Positions 51,512 to 60,387 of a stretch of DNA of 64,000 nucleotides are shown here, one piece after another. The number at the start of each line of letters is the position of its first letter. The first letter of the stretch is position 1. Source of the stretch: CAIYOL01 sp964494805 (GTDB taxonomy: Bacteria > Planctomycetota > Phycisphaerae > Sedimentisphaerales > Anaerobacaceae); assembly GCA_964494805.1 (NCBI GenBank), contig CAZBST010000013.1, positions 1 to 64,000 of the forward strand, given 5' to 3'. Made by a program: the position numbers and the translations under genes. The notes beneath the pieces were generated by a model. That model was given only the letters and a program-made list of their open reading frames with translations, was not told the DNA's origin and made no database searches.

Positions 51512-51581
51512 CAAATTTGGACTCTGCCCGTCAAGGCTCGGCCTTGCCAAGACCGACAAAACGGGGCCCTATTCAAATTTG
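51512..51581. repeat. 70-bp imperfect palindrome upstream of ilvD
   Basis: The palindromic octamer CAAATTTG occurs at both ends (51512-51519 and 51574-51581). Inside, GGACTCTGCCCGT pairs partly with ACGGGGCCCTATTC, and the centre CAAGGC-TCG-GCCTTG (51532-51546) is a perfect hairpin. It lies in the intergenic space between divergent genes, 120 bases before ilvD. It could be a mobile palindromic repeat or a structured leader. Confidence 0.7.
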
Positions 51582-51702
51582 TAATTATATGTTTTATCCC
51601 GCCAAAGGCAACTGATTTTTCTTTATCTGTCTCCGATTAGCGGTTAAAATTACGCTTATTGGTATGTCTTGACGAGATGGATTGTTTAGGAGAAGTCGGA
51701 TT

Positions 51703-53370
51703 ATGAGAAGCGATATGGTTAAAAAAGGTTTCCAACGGGCGCCACACAGGGGTTTGCTTCATGCCTGCGGATTGACTGATGCCGATATAAACAAGCCCTT
51801 CATCGGTATTGCCAACAGCTTTTGTGAGATAGTGCCTGGCCACGTTCACCTCAATAAAGTGGCTCAGGTCGTCAAAGAGGCGGTTCGCCAGGCAGGCGGC
51901 ACGACTTTCGAGTTTAATACCATAGCAGTCTGCGATGGAATCGCTATGGCTCATACCGGTATGAGGTATTCTTTGGCCTCCCGCGAGATTGTCGCCGATT
52001 CCGTCGAGACTATGGCACAGGCCCATTGTCTTGACGGCTTGGTTTGCATTCCCAACTGCGACAAAATCGTTCCGGGTATGCTGATGGCGGCGGTTCGACT
52101 AAATATCCCGACGATTTTTGTCTCCGGCGGGCCTATGGCAGCAGGCAAAACCAAAGATGGAAAACCCATTGACCTTATCAGCATATTTGAAGGCATTGCG
52201 GAATTCAATGCCGGCAAGATTACCGAAGAGCAGTTAAGAGAGCTTGAATGCGCAGCTTGTCCCTCACAGGGAAGCTGCTCAGGAATGTTCACCGCCAATT
52301 CGATGAATTGCCTTTGCGAAGCTATTGGAATGGCTCTGCCGGGCAACGGCACTATCCTGGCGGTTGACCCGAAACGGCAGCAGCTTTATAAGCAGGCCGG
52401 AAAGCAGATTATGTACCTACTCGAAAAGGACATCAAGCCACTGGATATAATCAATCAAAAATCGTTTGATAACGCTTATGCTCTGGATATGGCGATGGGC
52501 GGCTCGACAAATACCATCTTGCATGGTTTGGCGGTCGCCAACGAAGCCGGCGTTAAATATGACCTTGAACGCATAAATGATATTTCAGCCAAATGCCCCA
52601 ATATTTGTAAGGTGTCCCCTTCGAGTAAGTTTCATGTCGAAGATGTCGATGCGGCGGGCGGAATAAGCGCGATACTAAAAGAAATAAGTAAAGTTCCGGG
52701 TTTGCTCAACAGCGATTGTATCACGGTTACCGGAAAAACGCTCGGCGAAAATATAGCTGATGCTGAAATTGCAAACACAGACTGCATTCACACACTGGAT
52801 AATGCTTATTCAAAGACAGGGGGGCTGGCTATTCTAAGGGGTAATCTCGCTCCCAACGGCGGCGTAGTAAAAACGGCGGGCGTCGCTAAAAAGATGCTGA
52901 CGCACACCGGCCCTGCAGTTATTTTCGAAGGTCAGGAAGAGGCCTGCGATGGGATTTTGGCCGGTAAGGTAAAAGCCGGTGATGTAATTGTAATTCGCAA
53001 CGAAGGCCCAAGGGGCGGACCAGGTATGGTCGAGATGTTAAGCCCCACAAGCTTCGTTATAGGCGCTGGGTTAGGCGAATCCGTCGCTTTGATTACAGAC
53101 GGCAGGTTCAGCGGCGGAACAAAAGGCGCCTGCATCGGCCATATCAGTCCCGAGGCAGCGGTAGGCGGGCCGATTGGCTTATTAAAAAATGGCGACATCA
53201 TCGAAATCGACATCCCAAATAATAAAATAAGTGTAAGACTTTCCGCGGAAGAATTAGCTCAGCGCAAAAAGAGCTGGAAGCCGCCGAAGCCACGTATAAC
53301 GAAGGGCTATCTCGCAAAATACGCCTCAATGGCTACCAGTGCCGACACAGGTGCTATTCTGAGATGGTAA
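51703..53370 (+). CDS. ilvD: Dihydroxy-acid dehydratase
   Basis: IlvD dehydrates dihydroxy acids in branched-chain amino acid synthesis using an iron-sulfur cluster. Motifs: PNCDKIVPGM, GSCSGMFTANSM, LGGS-type AMGGSTNT, and RNEGPRGGPGM. The 555-residue length is typical. I chose ATG 51703 because AGGAGA lies about 9 bases upstream and it gives the usual N-terminus; the frame extends upstream through a TTG at 51682 only. A 70-bp palindrome lies in the leader region. Confidence 0.97.
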   Translation: MRSDMVKKGFQRAPHRGLLHACGLTDADINKPFIGIANSFCEIVPGHVHLNKVAQVVKEAVRQAGGTTFEFNTIAVCDGIAMAHTGMRYSLASREIVADSVETMAQAHCLDGLVCIPNCDKIVPGMLMAAVRLNIPTIFVSGGPMAAGKTKDGKPIDLISIFEGIAEFNAGKITEEQLRELECAACPSQGSCSGMFTANSMNCLCEAIGMALPGNGTILAVDPKRQQLYKQAGKQIMYLLEKDIKPLDIINQKSFDNAYALDMAMGGSTNTILHGLAVANEAGVKYDLERINDISAKCPNICKVSPSSKFHVEDVDAAGGISAILKEISKVPGLLNSDCITVTGKTLGENIADAEIANTDCIHTLDNAYSKTGGLAILRGNLAPNGGVVKTAGVAKKMLTHTGPAVIFEGQEEACDGILAGKVKAGDVIVIRNEGPRGGPGMVEMLSPTSFVIGAGLGESVALITDGRFSGGTKGACIGHISPEAAVGGPIGLLKNGDIIEIDIPNNKISVRLSAEELAQRKKSWKPPKPRITKGYLAKYASMATSADTGAILRW

Positions 53371-53375
53371 AATAG

Positions 53376-53840
53376 ATGCCTGAGAAAAAGAAAACTTTAT
53401 GGTATGTAGGCGGTCTGCATTTTGAATGTCAGCAGTGCGGCAGGTGTTGCTCCGGGCCGAATCAGGGTTATATCTGGGTTACCCGGCCGGAGATTAAGCT
53501 TATCGCTGATTTCTTAAAAATCGAACCCAAGCAGTTGCGGCAGAAGTATTTGCGGCGTGTAGGATTTCGGGCAACCATTATTGAGCAACCAAGCACTAAA
53601 GATTGTATATTTTTGCGAAGAGCAGATGGTCTAAAAAAATGTATGATTTACCCTGTTCGGCCGAATCAGTGCAGAACGTGGCCGTTCTGGTCTGACAATT
53701 TAGTTAATGCAAATGCCTGGAACAAAGCGGCTCAGCGATGTGATGGTATCAATCGTGGCCGGATTTTCGGTGCCGAGGAAATAGAAAAAATTAAAAAGAC
53801 AAAAAAATGGTGGACAAACACCGGCCAAACAGTCAGCTAA
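53376..53840 (+). CDS. YkgJ-type Cys-cluster protein
   Basis: Proteins of this family bind zinc or iron through clustered Cys. The motif FECQQCGRCCSGPNQG lies near the N-terminus, followed by FLRRADGLKKCMIYPVRPNQ and a Cys in QCRTWPFWSDN, giving the usual second half. The length is 154 residues. It begins 5 bases after ilvD and overlaps the next gene by 34 bases, so all three are coupled. The function is unknown; IlvD is an Fe-S enzyme, so a link with cluster supply is possible but speculative. Confidence 0.9.
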   Translation: MPEKKKTLWYVGGLHFECQQCGRCCSGPNQGYIWVTRPEIKLIADFLKIEPKQLRQKYLRRVGFRATIIEQPSTKDCIFLRRADGLKKCMIYPVRPNQCRTWPFWSDNLVNANAWNKAAQRCDGINRGRIFGAEEIEKIKKTKKWWTNTGQTVS

Positions 53841-54247
53841 TAAGTAAAGTGGCTGAAGTTTACAACTGGCTCAATTCACAAATTGAAGACCATAAAGACC
53901 TAACAGGGCTATGTTATGCCTGCGGCAAATGCTGCGATTTCAGTGAATTCGACCACCGATTATTTGTTACTCCACCGGAATTGATATACCTAAGGGCGAA
54001 CCTGCATAGTGAAAATCTAAAGCCGATGGAGACTGGACGATGTCCCTATAATGCAGGGGGTAAATGCAGCGTTTACGAGCATCGTTTTTCCGGCTGTAGG
54101 ATTTTCTCCTGTAAGGGCGATACAAATTTTCAAAGTGGGCTGAGCGAAAAAGCCCTGAAGAAATTCAAAGCAATCTGCCGAGAATTTCAAATCCCTTATC
54201 GCTACACCGATTTGGCGACTGCATTGAATAAGTTTGTCGTTGCCTAA
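53807..54247 (+). CDS. Second YkgJ-type Cys-cluster protein
   Basis: It has the same CxxCxxCC arrangement as the gene before it: CYACGKCCDFSEF, then RCPYNAGGKCSVYEHR with SGCRIFSC. The 146-residue length and domain are alike, so it is a diverged duplicate or a two-gene version of one function. Its start lies 34 bases inside the previous gene, and its stop overlaps the convergent ftsQ stop by 4 bases. Confidence 0.88.
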   Translation: MVDKHRPNSQLISKVAEVYNWLNSQIEDHKDLTGLCYACGKCCDFSEFDHRLFVTPPELIYLRANLHSENLKPMETGRCPYNAGGKCSVYEHRFSGCRIFSCKGDTNFQSGLSEKALKKFKAICREFQIPYRYTDLATALNKFVVA

Positions 54248-55164
54248 TATTTGTCAGCTGGCTGGGGGATATTATCCTGTGGGTCGCGCAGATTGATGTA
54301 TTTTACCCTGCCTGATAGTGAGCCGTATTCTTTGTAGTATGTGTAAAGCCTTGCCAGTTTCTCCTCGTCCGTTGTTTCCAGATGTCGCTGCCACGTGCCG
54401 AACTCGGCGCCCCAGATGATTTCAGTATTATCCTTTGCGTAAAGAACAATATGTGGGAGTCGGCTGTTTTTGCGGCCGTTGAAATTGCTTACGTCGATAC
54501 GGTCAATTTCGTAAAGCAGCGGTTTGTCAGGCGTGACAGATTTGTCCATCTGGTCGAGCTTGGCTAATATAGTTACAGCCGCATCGAGGTCATCGCTTTG
54601 CCAAATTTCACCCGGTGATGGTACTCTTGCCGACAGCCCTTCTATTTTTACGATGGGTAGATTAGATATTGGCACGAAATCGAGCACAACCAGCTTATCA
54701 TCCACATAAAAGTTTTGTGAACCTGATTTGACTATCGCCAGGGGCTTTCGCCACCTGGCTTCGATGAGCACTTGCTTGTGCGTAGTTTGTATTTTTATGT
54801 TGTCCAGCCAGGCAACGAACGCCAAATTTTCCGCCACCATCTCAGCGGCCTCTTCGTCAAGCTTGAAAGTTTTGCCGCCGGCAGCAGCACGAATTTTTGC
54901 CTTTAGCTCGCTACTTGCCCATTCAGGTACATCCACCAGCTTCAGAGGACCGGTTTCAACGGGCTTGGCTGATTTTACATATCTTTCCACAAAATAAAGA
55001 GATACCCCTGCCGCAGCGAAAACGCAGACTATCGCTGATACTTTCAGAATGCCTGTTAGACTCGGCGTGTAAGTTCGTTGCTTCTTTCTTTTGGATGTGC
55101 CGAGCTTAAATGATATTCTTTTTGTCTTGGATTTTGTTTTTTTCGCGCCTGCCATTGATTTCAA
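54244..55164 (-). CDS. ftsQ: FtsQ/DivIB-like division protein
   Basis: FtsQ links the divisome in the periplasm. A highly basic cytoplasmic N-terminus (KKTKSKTKRISFKLGTSK) precedes one transmembrane helix (residues about 38-58) and a POTRA-like domain (LKLVDVPEWASSELKAKI, NIKIQTTHKQVLIEARWRKP). The match is to architecture and position more than to sequence. It follows ddl with a 4-base overlap, which is the usual place of ftsQ. No ftsA or ftsZ follows it; convergent unrelated genes begin at once. An ATG 9 bases inside (55155) is an alternative start. Confidence 0.85.
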   Translation of the reverse strand: MKSMAGAKKTKSKTKRISFKLGTSKRKKQRTYTPSLTGILKVSAIVCVFAAAGVSLYFVERYVKSAKPVETGPLKLVDVPEWASSELKAKIRAAAGGKTFKLDEEAAEMVAENLAFVAWLDNIKIQTTHKQVLIEARWRKPLAIVKSGSQNFYVDDKLVVLDFVPISNLPIVKIEGLSARVPSPGEIWQSDDLDAAVTILAKLDQMDKSVTPDKPLLYEIDRIDVSNFNGRKNSRLPHIVLYAKDNTEIIWGAEFGTWQRHLETTDEEKLARLYTYYKEYGSLSGRVKYINLRDPQDNIPQPADKY

Positions 55165-56168
55165 TCATTGGTATTTATTTGGATTTTCTCAAACGATACG
55201 TGGTTTTTTTTGTTTTCCAGAGCAGCTTCGACTATTTTTATACACAAATCGCTCATTGACAGTCCTGTCTTGGCGGCGGCCTTGGGCAGAAGCGAATGGC
55301 TTGTCAGGCCTGGAATGGAATTGGCTTCGAGGGCGTAAGCAGTTCCGTCATCGCTTAAAATAAAATCAACTCTCGCAAAGTGCTTAAGCCCAAGTGCGTT
55401 GAAACAATCAATCGCCGCAGCTTCGATTTTTTCTATCATCGCAGGGTCATCAATTGTATCAAAAAGAAACTGTGTCCGCTCATCGGTGTATTTTGCGTGA
55501 TAATCGTAAAAACCGGTTTTACTTTTAATTTCGATAATTGGCAGTGCCCGCCCCAGCAGTACGCCAACCGTTATTTCTCGTCCTGGTATGTATTCTTCAA
55601 TTATACAATCGCCGAACCCGGCTGAGCATTTTCGCGCTTCTGCCAGAGCAGACTTTGGACTATCAACTATAGTGATGCCGATGGTGCTTCCCTGTCGGAC
55701 CGGTTTGACCACGAATTTATCACTTAACCGAAGAAGCTGGTTTTCAAGTTCCTTTGGCTTTGCGTTCGCATCAAAGGCAATTGCCTTTGGAGTAGCAACA
55801 TTTGCTTCGATGAAGCGTTGTTTGGTGGCCAACTTGTCAAAAGCCAATCTGCTTGCTTTAGGTTTGCTGCCAGTATAGCAAAGTCCTTTGTCTTCGAGTA
55901 TTTGTTGTAACTGGCCGTCTTCACCGAACCTGCCGTGCAGCGCAATAAAGAACACATCGATACCGCTGTCTTCAATTATGTCTAGGTTGTCGGGCCTGAC
56001 ATCAGAGGTTACCACATCAAGGCCGGCTTCTTTTAATGCCTGGGCAACGCAATTGCCGCTTTGGATGCTAATGTCACGTTCTTCACTGATACCGCCCATA
56101 AGAACGGCCACTTTTACCGGCCTTTCGATTAAGGGTGATTGGGAGGCTGTTGAGGGTTTAACGGTCAT
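55161..56168 (-). CDS. ddl: D-alanine-D-alanine ligase
   Basis: Ddl makes the D-Ala-D-Ala dipeptide of peptidoglycan. ATP-grasp motifs are visible: VAVLMGGISEERDISIQSG at the N-terminus, FIALHGRFGEDGQLQ, VKPVRQGSTIGI, IIEEYIPGREITVGVL and ARVDFILSDDGTAYALEANS. The length of 335 residues is standard. It is 2 bases from murB and overlaps ftsQ. Confidence 0.97.
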   Translation of the reverse strand: MTVKPSTASQSPLIERPVKVAVLMGGISEERDISIQSGNCVAQALKEAGLDVVTSDVRPDNLDIIEDSGIDVFFIALHGRFGEDGQLQQILEDKGLCYTGSKPKASRLAFDKLATKQRFIEANVATPKAIAFDANAKPKELENQLLRLSDKFVVKPVRQGSTIGITIVDSPKSALAEARKCSAGFGDCIIEEYIPGREITVGVLLGRALPIIEIKSKTGFYDYHAKYTDERTQFLFDTIDDPAMIEKIEAAAIDCFNALGLKHFARVDFILSDDGTAYALEANSIPGLTSHSLLPKAAAKTGLSMSDLCIKIVEAALENKKNHVSFEKIQINTND

Positions 56169-56170
56169 AG

Positions 56171-57052
56171 TTAATCCCAGATTTCGATTTCAAGTTCCAG
56201 CTCGATGCCGAACTGTTCTTTAACTCTTTCTTTTACGGCATCTATCAGTCTCATAACATCGCGGCTTTTACATCCCTTGTCTGCGATTATGAAGTTTGCG
56301 TGTTTCTCGCTGACAACAGCCCCGCCGATTCGCAGCCCTTTTAGGCCGGCTCTGTCAATTAAAGCTCCGGCGGAGACGCCTCTTGGGTTTTTGAATACAC
56401 AGCCGCAATTTCGAGTATTTAACGGCTGGCTGTTCTTTTTATAAATCCAGATTTCCTTTACCGTCCGCATAATTTGCTCAGGGTCAGCGCTGGCCAGCTT
56501 CAACGTCGCATTTAGAATGAATTGGGCGGTGATGTTTGTTTTGCGGTAGTCGAACATCAGTTCGGGCTTGCTCTTTTCAAAAACATCGCCTTGGCTGTTC
56601 ATCAGTGTGACGGTTTCTATGGCTGCGCCGATATCCCCGAAGTTGCCGCCTGCGTTCATTTTTACAGCTCCGCCGATCGAGCCTGGTATGCCTGTTAGAG
56701 CTTCAATGCCTGAGAGCCCTTTTTTCACACAGGTTAAAACAAGCTCGCTCAGTTTTGCGCCTGCCCAAGCGGTGAGCTGTTCACCGTCGAATTGAGTCTG
56801 TTCAAACTTTTCTGCTTCGAGCTTTATCACCGCTGCTCGCAGGCCGTCATCATTGATGAGCAGATTGGAGCCAAAGCCCAGCACATAAATTGGAATGTTG
56901 TTTTCATTACACCGCCGGACTATTGTTTTGAGCTGTTCGACCGTTTCCGGTTTTATAAAATAGTCAGCCGGTCCGCCTAAACCATACCATGTGTCCTTGG
57001 CCAACGGGTAATTGGTTTCAACTATTTTCTCTAAGCCACTGAAGATATTCAT
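56171..57052 (-). CDS. murB: MurB, UDP-N-acetylenolpyruvoylglucosamine reductase
   Basis: MurB reduces enolpyruvate to the lactyl group of MurNAc using FAD. Motifs: DTWYGLGGPADYFIKP, VLGFGSNLLINDDGLRAAV, GIEALTGIPGSIGGAVKMNAG split across two strands, and the C-terminal NCGCVFKNP with GLRIGGAVVSEKHANFI. I use ATG 57052, which has AAGGTGG upstream and gives the usual N-terminus; an upstream ATG at 57079 would deepen the overlap with murC. Even so, murC and murB overlap by 35 bases. Confidence 0.95.
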   Translation of the reverse strand: MNIFSGLEKIVETNYPLAKDTWYGLGGPADYFIKPETVEQLKTIVRRCNENNIPIYVLGFGSNLLINDDGLRAAVIKLEAEKFEQTQFDGEQLTAWAGAKLSELVLTCVKKGLSGIEALTGIPGSIGGAVKMNAGGNFGDIGAAIETVTLMNSQGDVFEKSKPELMFDYRKTNITAQFILNATLKLASADPEQIMRTVKEIWIYKKNSQPLNTRNCGCVFKNPRGVSAGALIDRAGLKGLRIGGAVVSEKHANFIIADKGCKSRDVMRLIDAVKERVKEQFGIELELEIEIWD

Positions 57053-58496
57053 CTGCCACCTTCCAAATATCACCTGCACCCATAGTAACCACCAAATCGC
57101 CGGGGCTTACTTTTTTCTTCAGATAATCGCAAATTTTCTCGAAACCGTCGATAAATATCGCCTCTGTTCCACTCTCTCGCATTCGCTCAACGAGTATCTG
57201 TGCGTTAATCTCCTTTTTTTCTGCCTGTGAATCTCTGACGAAGTAAATCTCCGGTACAATAGTTATATCGGCAAGCTTAAAGCTTTCCGCAAAATCATCA
57301 AGTAAAAATCTTGTTCTGCTGTATTGATGCGGCTGGAAAATGCACCAGATTCGCTTCGGCTGATACCTCTGGCGCATAGCCGCAAGTGATGCCTTGATTT
57401 CGGTCGGGTGATGGGCGTAGTCGTCAAGGACGATGATTTGACCGACCTGGTCTTTTAGCATCAGTCGACGTTCAACTCCGGTAAAATCCGGCAGCAATTG
57501 TAGTATCTGCTCGGTGGGAAGTCCGACGTTGACTGCAATCGCCGTTACCGCTAAGGCATTAAGAACATTGTGTTCGCCCGGCAGAGAAATTTTCGTCGCC
57601 CCTAATAGTTTGCCATTGTGATAAATATCAAAAGTATAGAGTCCGTTATTTAACTGAAGATTTTGGGCATAGAGATTACAATTTTCATCAAGCCCGAAGG
57701 TCTCACAACCTATGCCATTGTCATTCCTGCGCAAGCAGGAATCTATTACTTTTGCCGCGTTTGCATCCTGACCGTTTGCAATTAGTACGCCGCCGGGCTT
57801 TATCCCTCTTGCGAACTGCTTAAAGGCCTCGACTATTTCAGCTTCGTCCTTATAGTAATCGAGATGGTCGGCTTCGATATTCAGGATACAGCCGATTTTG
57901 GGCTTTAAATTAAGAAAGCTCCTGTCGTATTCACAGGCCTCAGCGATGAAATATGCGGCATCTGCGATACCGGATGAGCCGTCTAATTGGCTGATTTTGG
58001 CTCCGATGATAAAATTTGGGTCAATCCCGGCTTTTTTGAGCAAATAAACCAACCAGCCGCCTGTTGTGCTTTTACCGTGGGTTCCGCTTATGGCTATACC
58101 GTCGTAGAGGTTCATTAATTCACCGAGCATCTGGGCGTATTTATAGACCTTGATGTTCTCCTGCCGGGCCAGCTTAAGTTCGGGGTTATCTTCTCTTATC
58201 GCAGCAGATATAACAACAGCGTCGGTTGCCGGGTCGAGGTTATGCTCCATGTGGCCGATTTTTATATTAGCACCAGCTTCGCAAAGCTTTTCAATTACAT
58301 CACTTGCCATCTGGTCTGAGCCGCTCACAATGCCGTGGTGTCGAATCAAAAGCTGGGCCAGCCCGCTCATCCCGATGCCACCTGCCCCGATAAAGTGGAA
58401 TCTCTTACCTGCTATGTCTGCGGCGCTGTTGATATTTGCTGCTCCGTATCCGCAGGATGCTTTGATGTTGCTAATTTCTATATTTGACTCGGTCAT
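57018..58496 (-). CDS. murC: MurC, UDP-N-acetylmuramate--L-alanine ligase
   Basis: MurC adds L-Ala to UDP-MurNAc. The N-terminal Rossmann motif is FHFIGAGGIGMSGLA, ATP site SGTHGKSTT (138-145), then EACEYDRSFLNLKP and the C-terminal DDYAHHPTEIKASL. At residues 251-260 the sequence IDSCLRRNDN is encoded by a palindromic element (57723-57742) that appears inserted in frame. I start at 58496 (MTESNIEIS); the frame is open further upstream to 58580 with no family-like residues. Confidence 0.95.
   Translation of the reverse strand: MTESNIEISNIKASCGYGAANINSAADIAGKRFHFIGAGGIGMSGLAQLLIRHHGIVSGSDQMASDVIEKLCEAGANIKIGHMEHNLDPATDAVVISAAIREDNPELKLARQENIKVYKYAQMLGELMNLYDGIAISGTHGKSTTGGWLVYLLKKAGIDPNFIIGAKISQLDGSSGIADAAYFIAEACEYDRSFLNLKPKIGCILNIEADHLDYYKDEAEIVEAFKQFARGIKPGGVLIANGQDANAAKVIDSCLRRNDNGIGCETFGLDENCNLYAQNLQLNNGLYTFDIYHNGKLLGATKISLPGEHNVLNALAVTAIAVNVGLPTEQILQLLPDFTGVERRLMLKDQVGQIIVLDDYAHHPTEIKASLAAMRQRYQPKRIWCIFQPHQYSRTRFLLDDFAESFKLADITIVPEIYFVRDSQAEKKEINAQILVERMRESGTEAIFIDGFEKICDYLKKKVSPGDLVVTMGAGDIWKVADEYLQWLRENS
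57715..57750. repeat. Palindromic element inside murC
   Basis: ATTCCTGC (57723-57730), loop GCAA, then GCAGGAAT (57735-57742) form a perfect 8-bp stem, set in GTCATTCCTGC...GCAGGAATCTA. This matches a common bacterial intergenic palindrome class whose translations (xDSCFRRNDx or similar) are recognisable. Here it is in frame in a core enzyme. Confidence 0.8.
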
Positions 58497-58589
58497 ATGC
58501 GCAGGCAGTGTATCACATCGGAAGGCCGAAAAAAAGAAAAAAGGCCGGATGAGCCTAACTTGTTTTCCTGAGCGACACAATGTGAATTT

Positions 58590-59330
58590 TTACCATTGTG
58601 CTTCGAAGTATGGGCCGATGGGGCCTTTCGGCACCGGCTTTGGACGTGATTTTAGAATGGCCTCGGCAATTGCAATATCAGCTTTGTGGGTAATTTTTAT
58701 GTTCGAAGAGTCTGTTTCTACGATAGACACTTTTTCCCCGATTGCTTCGACTAATTGCGCATCATCGCTGATTTTACTTCTATCCAGATTTTTCAGGTTT
58801 TCGTATGCTTTTCTGAGCAGTTCTGCCTTGAAGATTTGGGGGGTCTGGGCTTCGTAGAGGCTAGTTCTGTCAACGCTTTTGATTATCACATTATCTTTTG
58901 CCTCTTTAAGGGTGGCTACAACAGGACAGGCCAATATGGCTGCTTCGGTCTTGGCGGCTTCGGCAATAACTTTATCAATCCATTCTTCTTTAACGCAGCA
59001 CCTGACGGCATCGTGGACGGCTACAAGCTCTATATCGTCTTTGATAAGTTCCAGACCCTTTTGGACGGTATCGAATCGCTCAGCACCGCCGAAACAAACT
59101 TTTACATTGTAAAACTTCAGGTTCGGCCCCCATTTGACATTTACCAGCTCCTCGTCTTCGGGCGAAATAGCTAATAATATTTGCTTTACGTCCTCGCGAT
59201 TGGAGAAAATTTCAACGCTTCGCAGAAAGACCGCTCGGCCGCCTACATCGACGAATGGCTTTTTTCTCTTTTCTCCAAACCGCTTGCTCGCCCCCGCGGC
59301 ACAAATAATCACGCCAACTTTCTTACCCAT
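58590..59330 (-). CDS. ispD: 2-C-methyl-D-erythritol 4-phosphate cytidylyltransferase
   Basis: IspD activates MEP with CTP in the isoprenoid pathway. The N-terminal nucleotide motif is VGVIICAAGASKRFGEKRKKP (written here in part as IICAAGASKRFG), followed by VAVHDAVRCCVKEE and LYEAQTPQIFKAELL. The length of 246 residues is slightly longer than many. It lies 93 bases after murC and 23 bases before cobO. Its partner ispF is at 25.5 kb. Confidence 0.95.
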   Translation of the reverse strand: MGKKVGVIICAAGASKRFGEKRKKPFVDVGGRAVFLRSVEIFSNREDVKQILLAISPEDEELVNVKWGPNLKFYNVKVCFGGAERFDTVQKGLELIKDDIELVAVHDAVRCCVKEEWIDKVIAEAAKTEAAILACPVVATLKEAKDNVIIKSVDRTSLYEAQTPQIFKAELLRKAYENLKNLDRSKISDDAQLVEAIGEKVSIVETDSSNIKITHKADIAIAEAILKSRPKPVPKGPIGPYFEAQW

Positions 59331-59353
59331 AGCTAGTTACCCTTATAAGCTGT

Positions 59354-59896
59354 CTAAAATTCGATGCCGCGCCTTGCGGACAGACCCTTATCAAAGGGAT
59401 GCTTGATATTTTTCATCTCTGTTACCAAATCCGCCATCGCTATTAGTTCTTCGGTTGCCCCTTGGCCGGTCAGAACAATCTCGACGGCAGGGTCTCTTCG
59501 GTCAATGAGGTCTTTAATTTTTTCCAGATTTGCCAATCCTTTTGACAGACAAAATACAATCTCATCAAGTATCAGTACATCATAAAACCTTTTTTCTGCT
59601 GTCTGAGCTAATCTTTCAAGGACTTCGCTAATAGCAGTTTTGGCCTGAGCAACCTGTTTTTTATCATCGAAAGATTTGGCCATATCCCAGGGCACATCAA
59701 GCGATTCGATTCTGATTCTTACCGCGCCCAATTGCAAAGCAAATCGCTCACCTATATCGAGAGAAGACGGTTTCAGGAATTGATAAATCAGAACCTTATT
59801 TCCTTGTCCTGCTGCACGCAACGCCAGACCAAACGCTGCGGTCGTTTTACCTTTACCGTCGCCGGTATAAATCTGAACAAGACCTTTTTCTAACAT
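59354..59896 (-). CDS. cobO: Cob(I)alamin adenosyltransferase (CobO/BtuR type)
   Basis: It transfers adenosyl to cobalamin in B12 coenzyme formation. The P-loop is GDGKGKTTAAFGLALRAAG (residues 12-30), then LIYQFLKPS, VLILDEIVFCLSKGL, and LTGQGATEELIAMADLVTEM. The length of 180 residues is standard. The upstream region is a heptamer array and there is no ribosome site. Confidence 0.95.
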   Translation of the reverse strand: MLEKGLVQIYTGDGKGKTTAAFGLALRAAGQGNKVLIYQFLKPSSLDIGERFALQLGAVRIRIESLDVPWDMAKSFDDKKQVAQAKTAISEVLERLAQTAEKRFYDVLILDEIVFCLSKGLANLEKIKDLIDRRDPAVEIVLTGQGATEELIAMADLVTEMKNIKHPFDKGLSARRGIEF

Positions 59897-59907
59897 AGTA
59901 GTATATT

Positions 59908-59942
59908 AAAAGGTAAAAGGTAAAAAGTAAAAAGTAAAAATG
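59908..59942. repeat. Heptamer array upstream of cobO
   Basis: Units AAAAGGT, AAAAGGT, AAAAAGT, AAAAAGT and AAAAATG follow in strict 7-bp register. The array lies 11 bases upstream of the cobO start on the minus strand. Confidence 0.88.
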
Positions 59943-60000
59943 GAATCTGTGAATTGTAGATTGATTCCTGAAGCGCAGTTAAGGTTTCGCTGTTTCTGGA

Positions 60001-60387
60001 TTATACCGCCGTGGCTTCGAGCTGTTGTGCTTCTGATTTGCTGTCGGCCTGCTCGCCGGGCTTGAAAGGCAGTGGTTCGGCAAATTGTACTGCAACACGC
60101 CGAGAGAATTGATTTATGTTATCAACCCGGTAAATGCGGCCTAAACGGGTAAAATTCGCCATATCAAAGGCCTCTCCGGGCTGGAACCGAGGAACACTAA
60201 AGCGAGCGGTTAAATATTGGCCGACACACGGATAATGCTCGTCTGTGCGGCAGGTGAACGCAGCGGCAGTGCTGGAAATATCAACCATTTGGCCTTGTGA
60301 AAGAGCTTCGTTAAAATCCTCAGCGAACCAAACCGGCCAATGATAACGAAGTCTCTGTTCTTTTCTGCGTTCGTTATTAGCGTCCAT
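60001..60387 (-). CDS. PilZ-like domain protein
   Basis: PilZ domains bind cyclic di-GMP. Features: RRKEQRLRYHWPVWF (the RxxxR motif at residues about 7-13) and DISSTAAAF (a D/NxSxxG-like position but ending in A), followed by strands. I start at ATG 60387 (MDANNERRKEQ) because GAGGAGG lies about 8 bases upstream; the frame is open to 60426. The length of 128 residues suits a stand-alone PilZ protein. The missing Gly of the second motif lowers confidence in ligand binding. Confidence 0.8.
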   Translation of the reverse strand: MDANNERRKEQRLRYHWPVWFAEDFNEALSQGQMVDISSTAAAFTCRTDEHYPCVGQYLTARFSVPRFQPGEAFDMANFTRLGRIYRVDNINQFSRRVAVQFAEPLPFKPGEQADSKSEAQQLEATAV

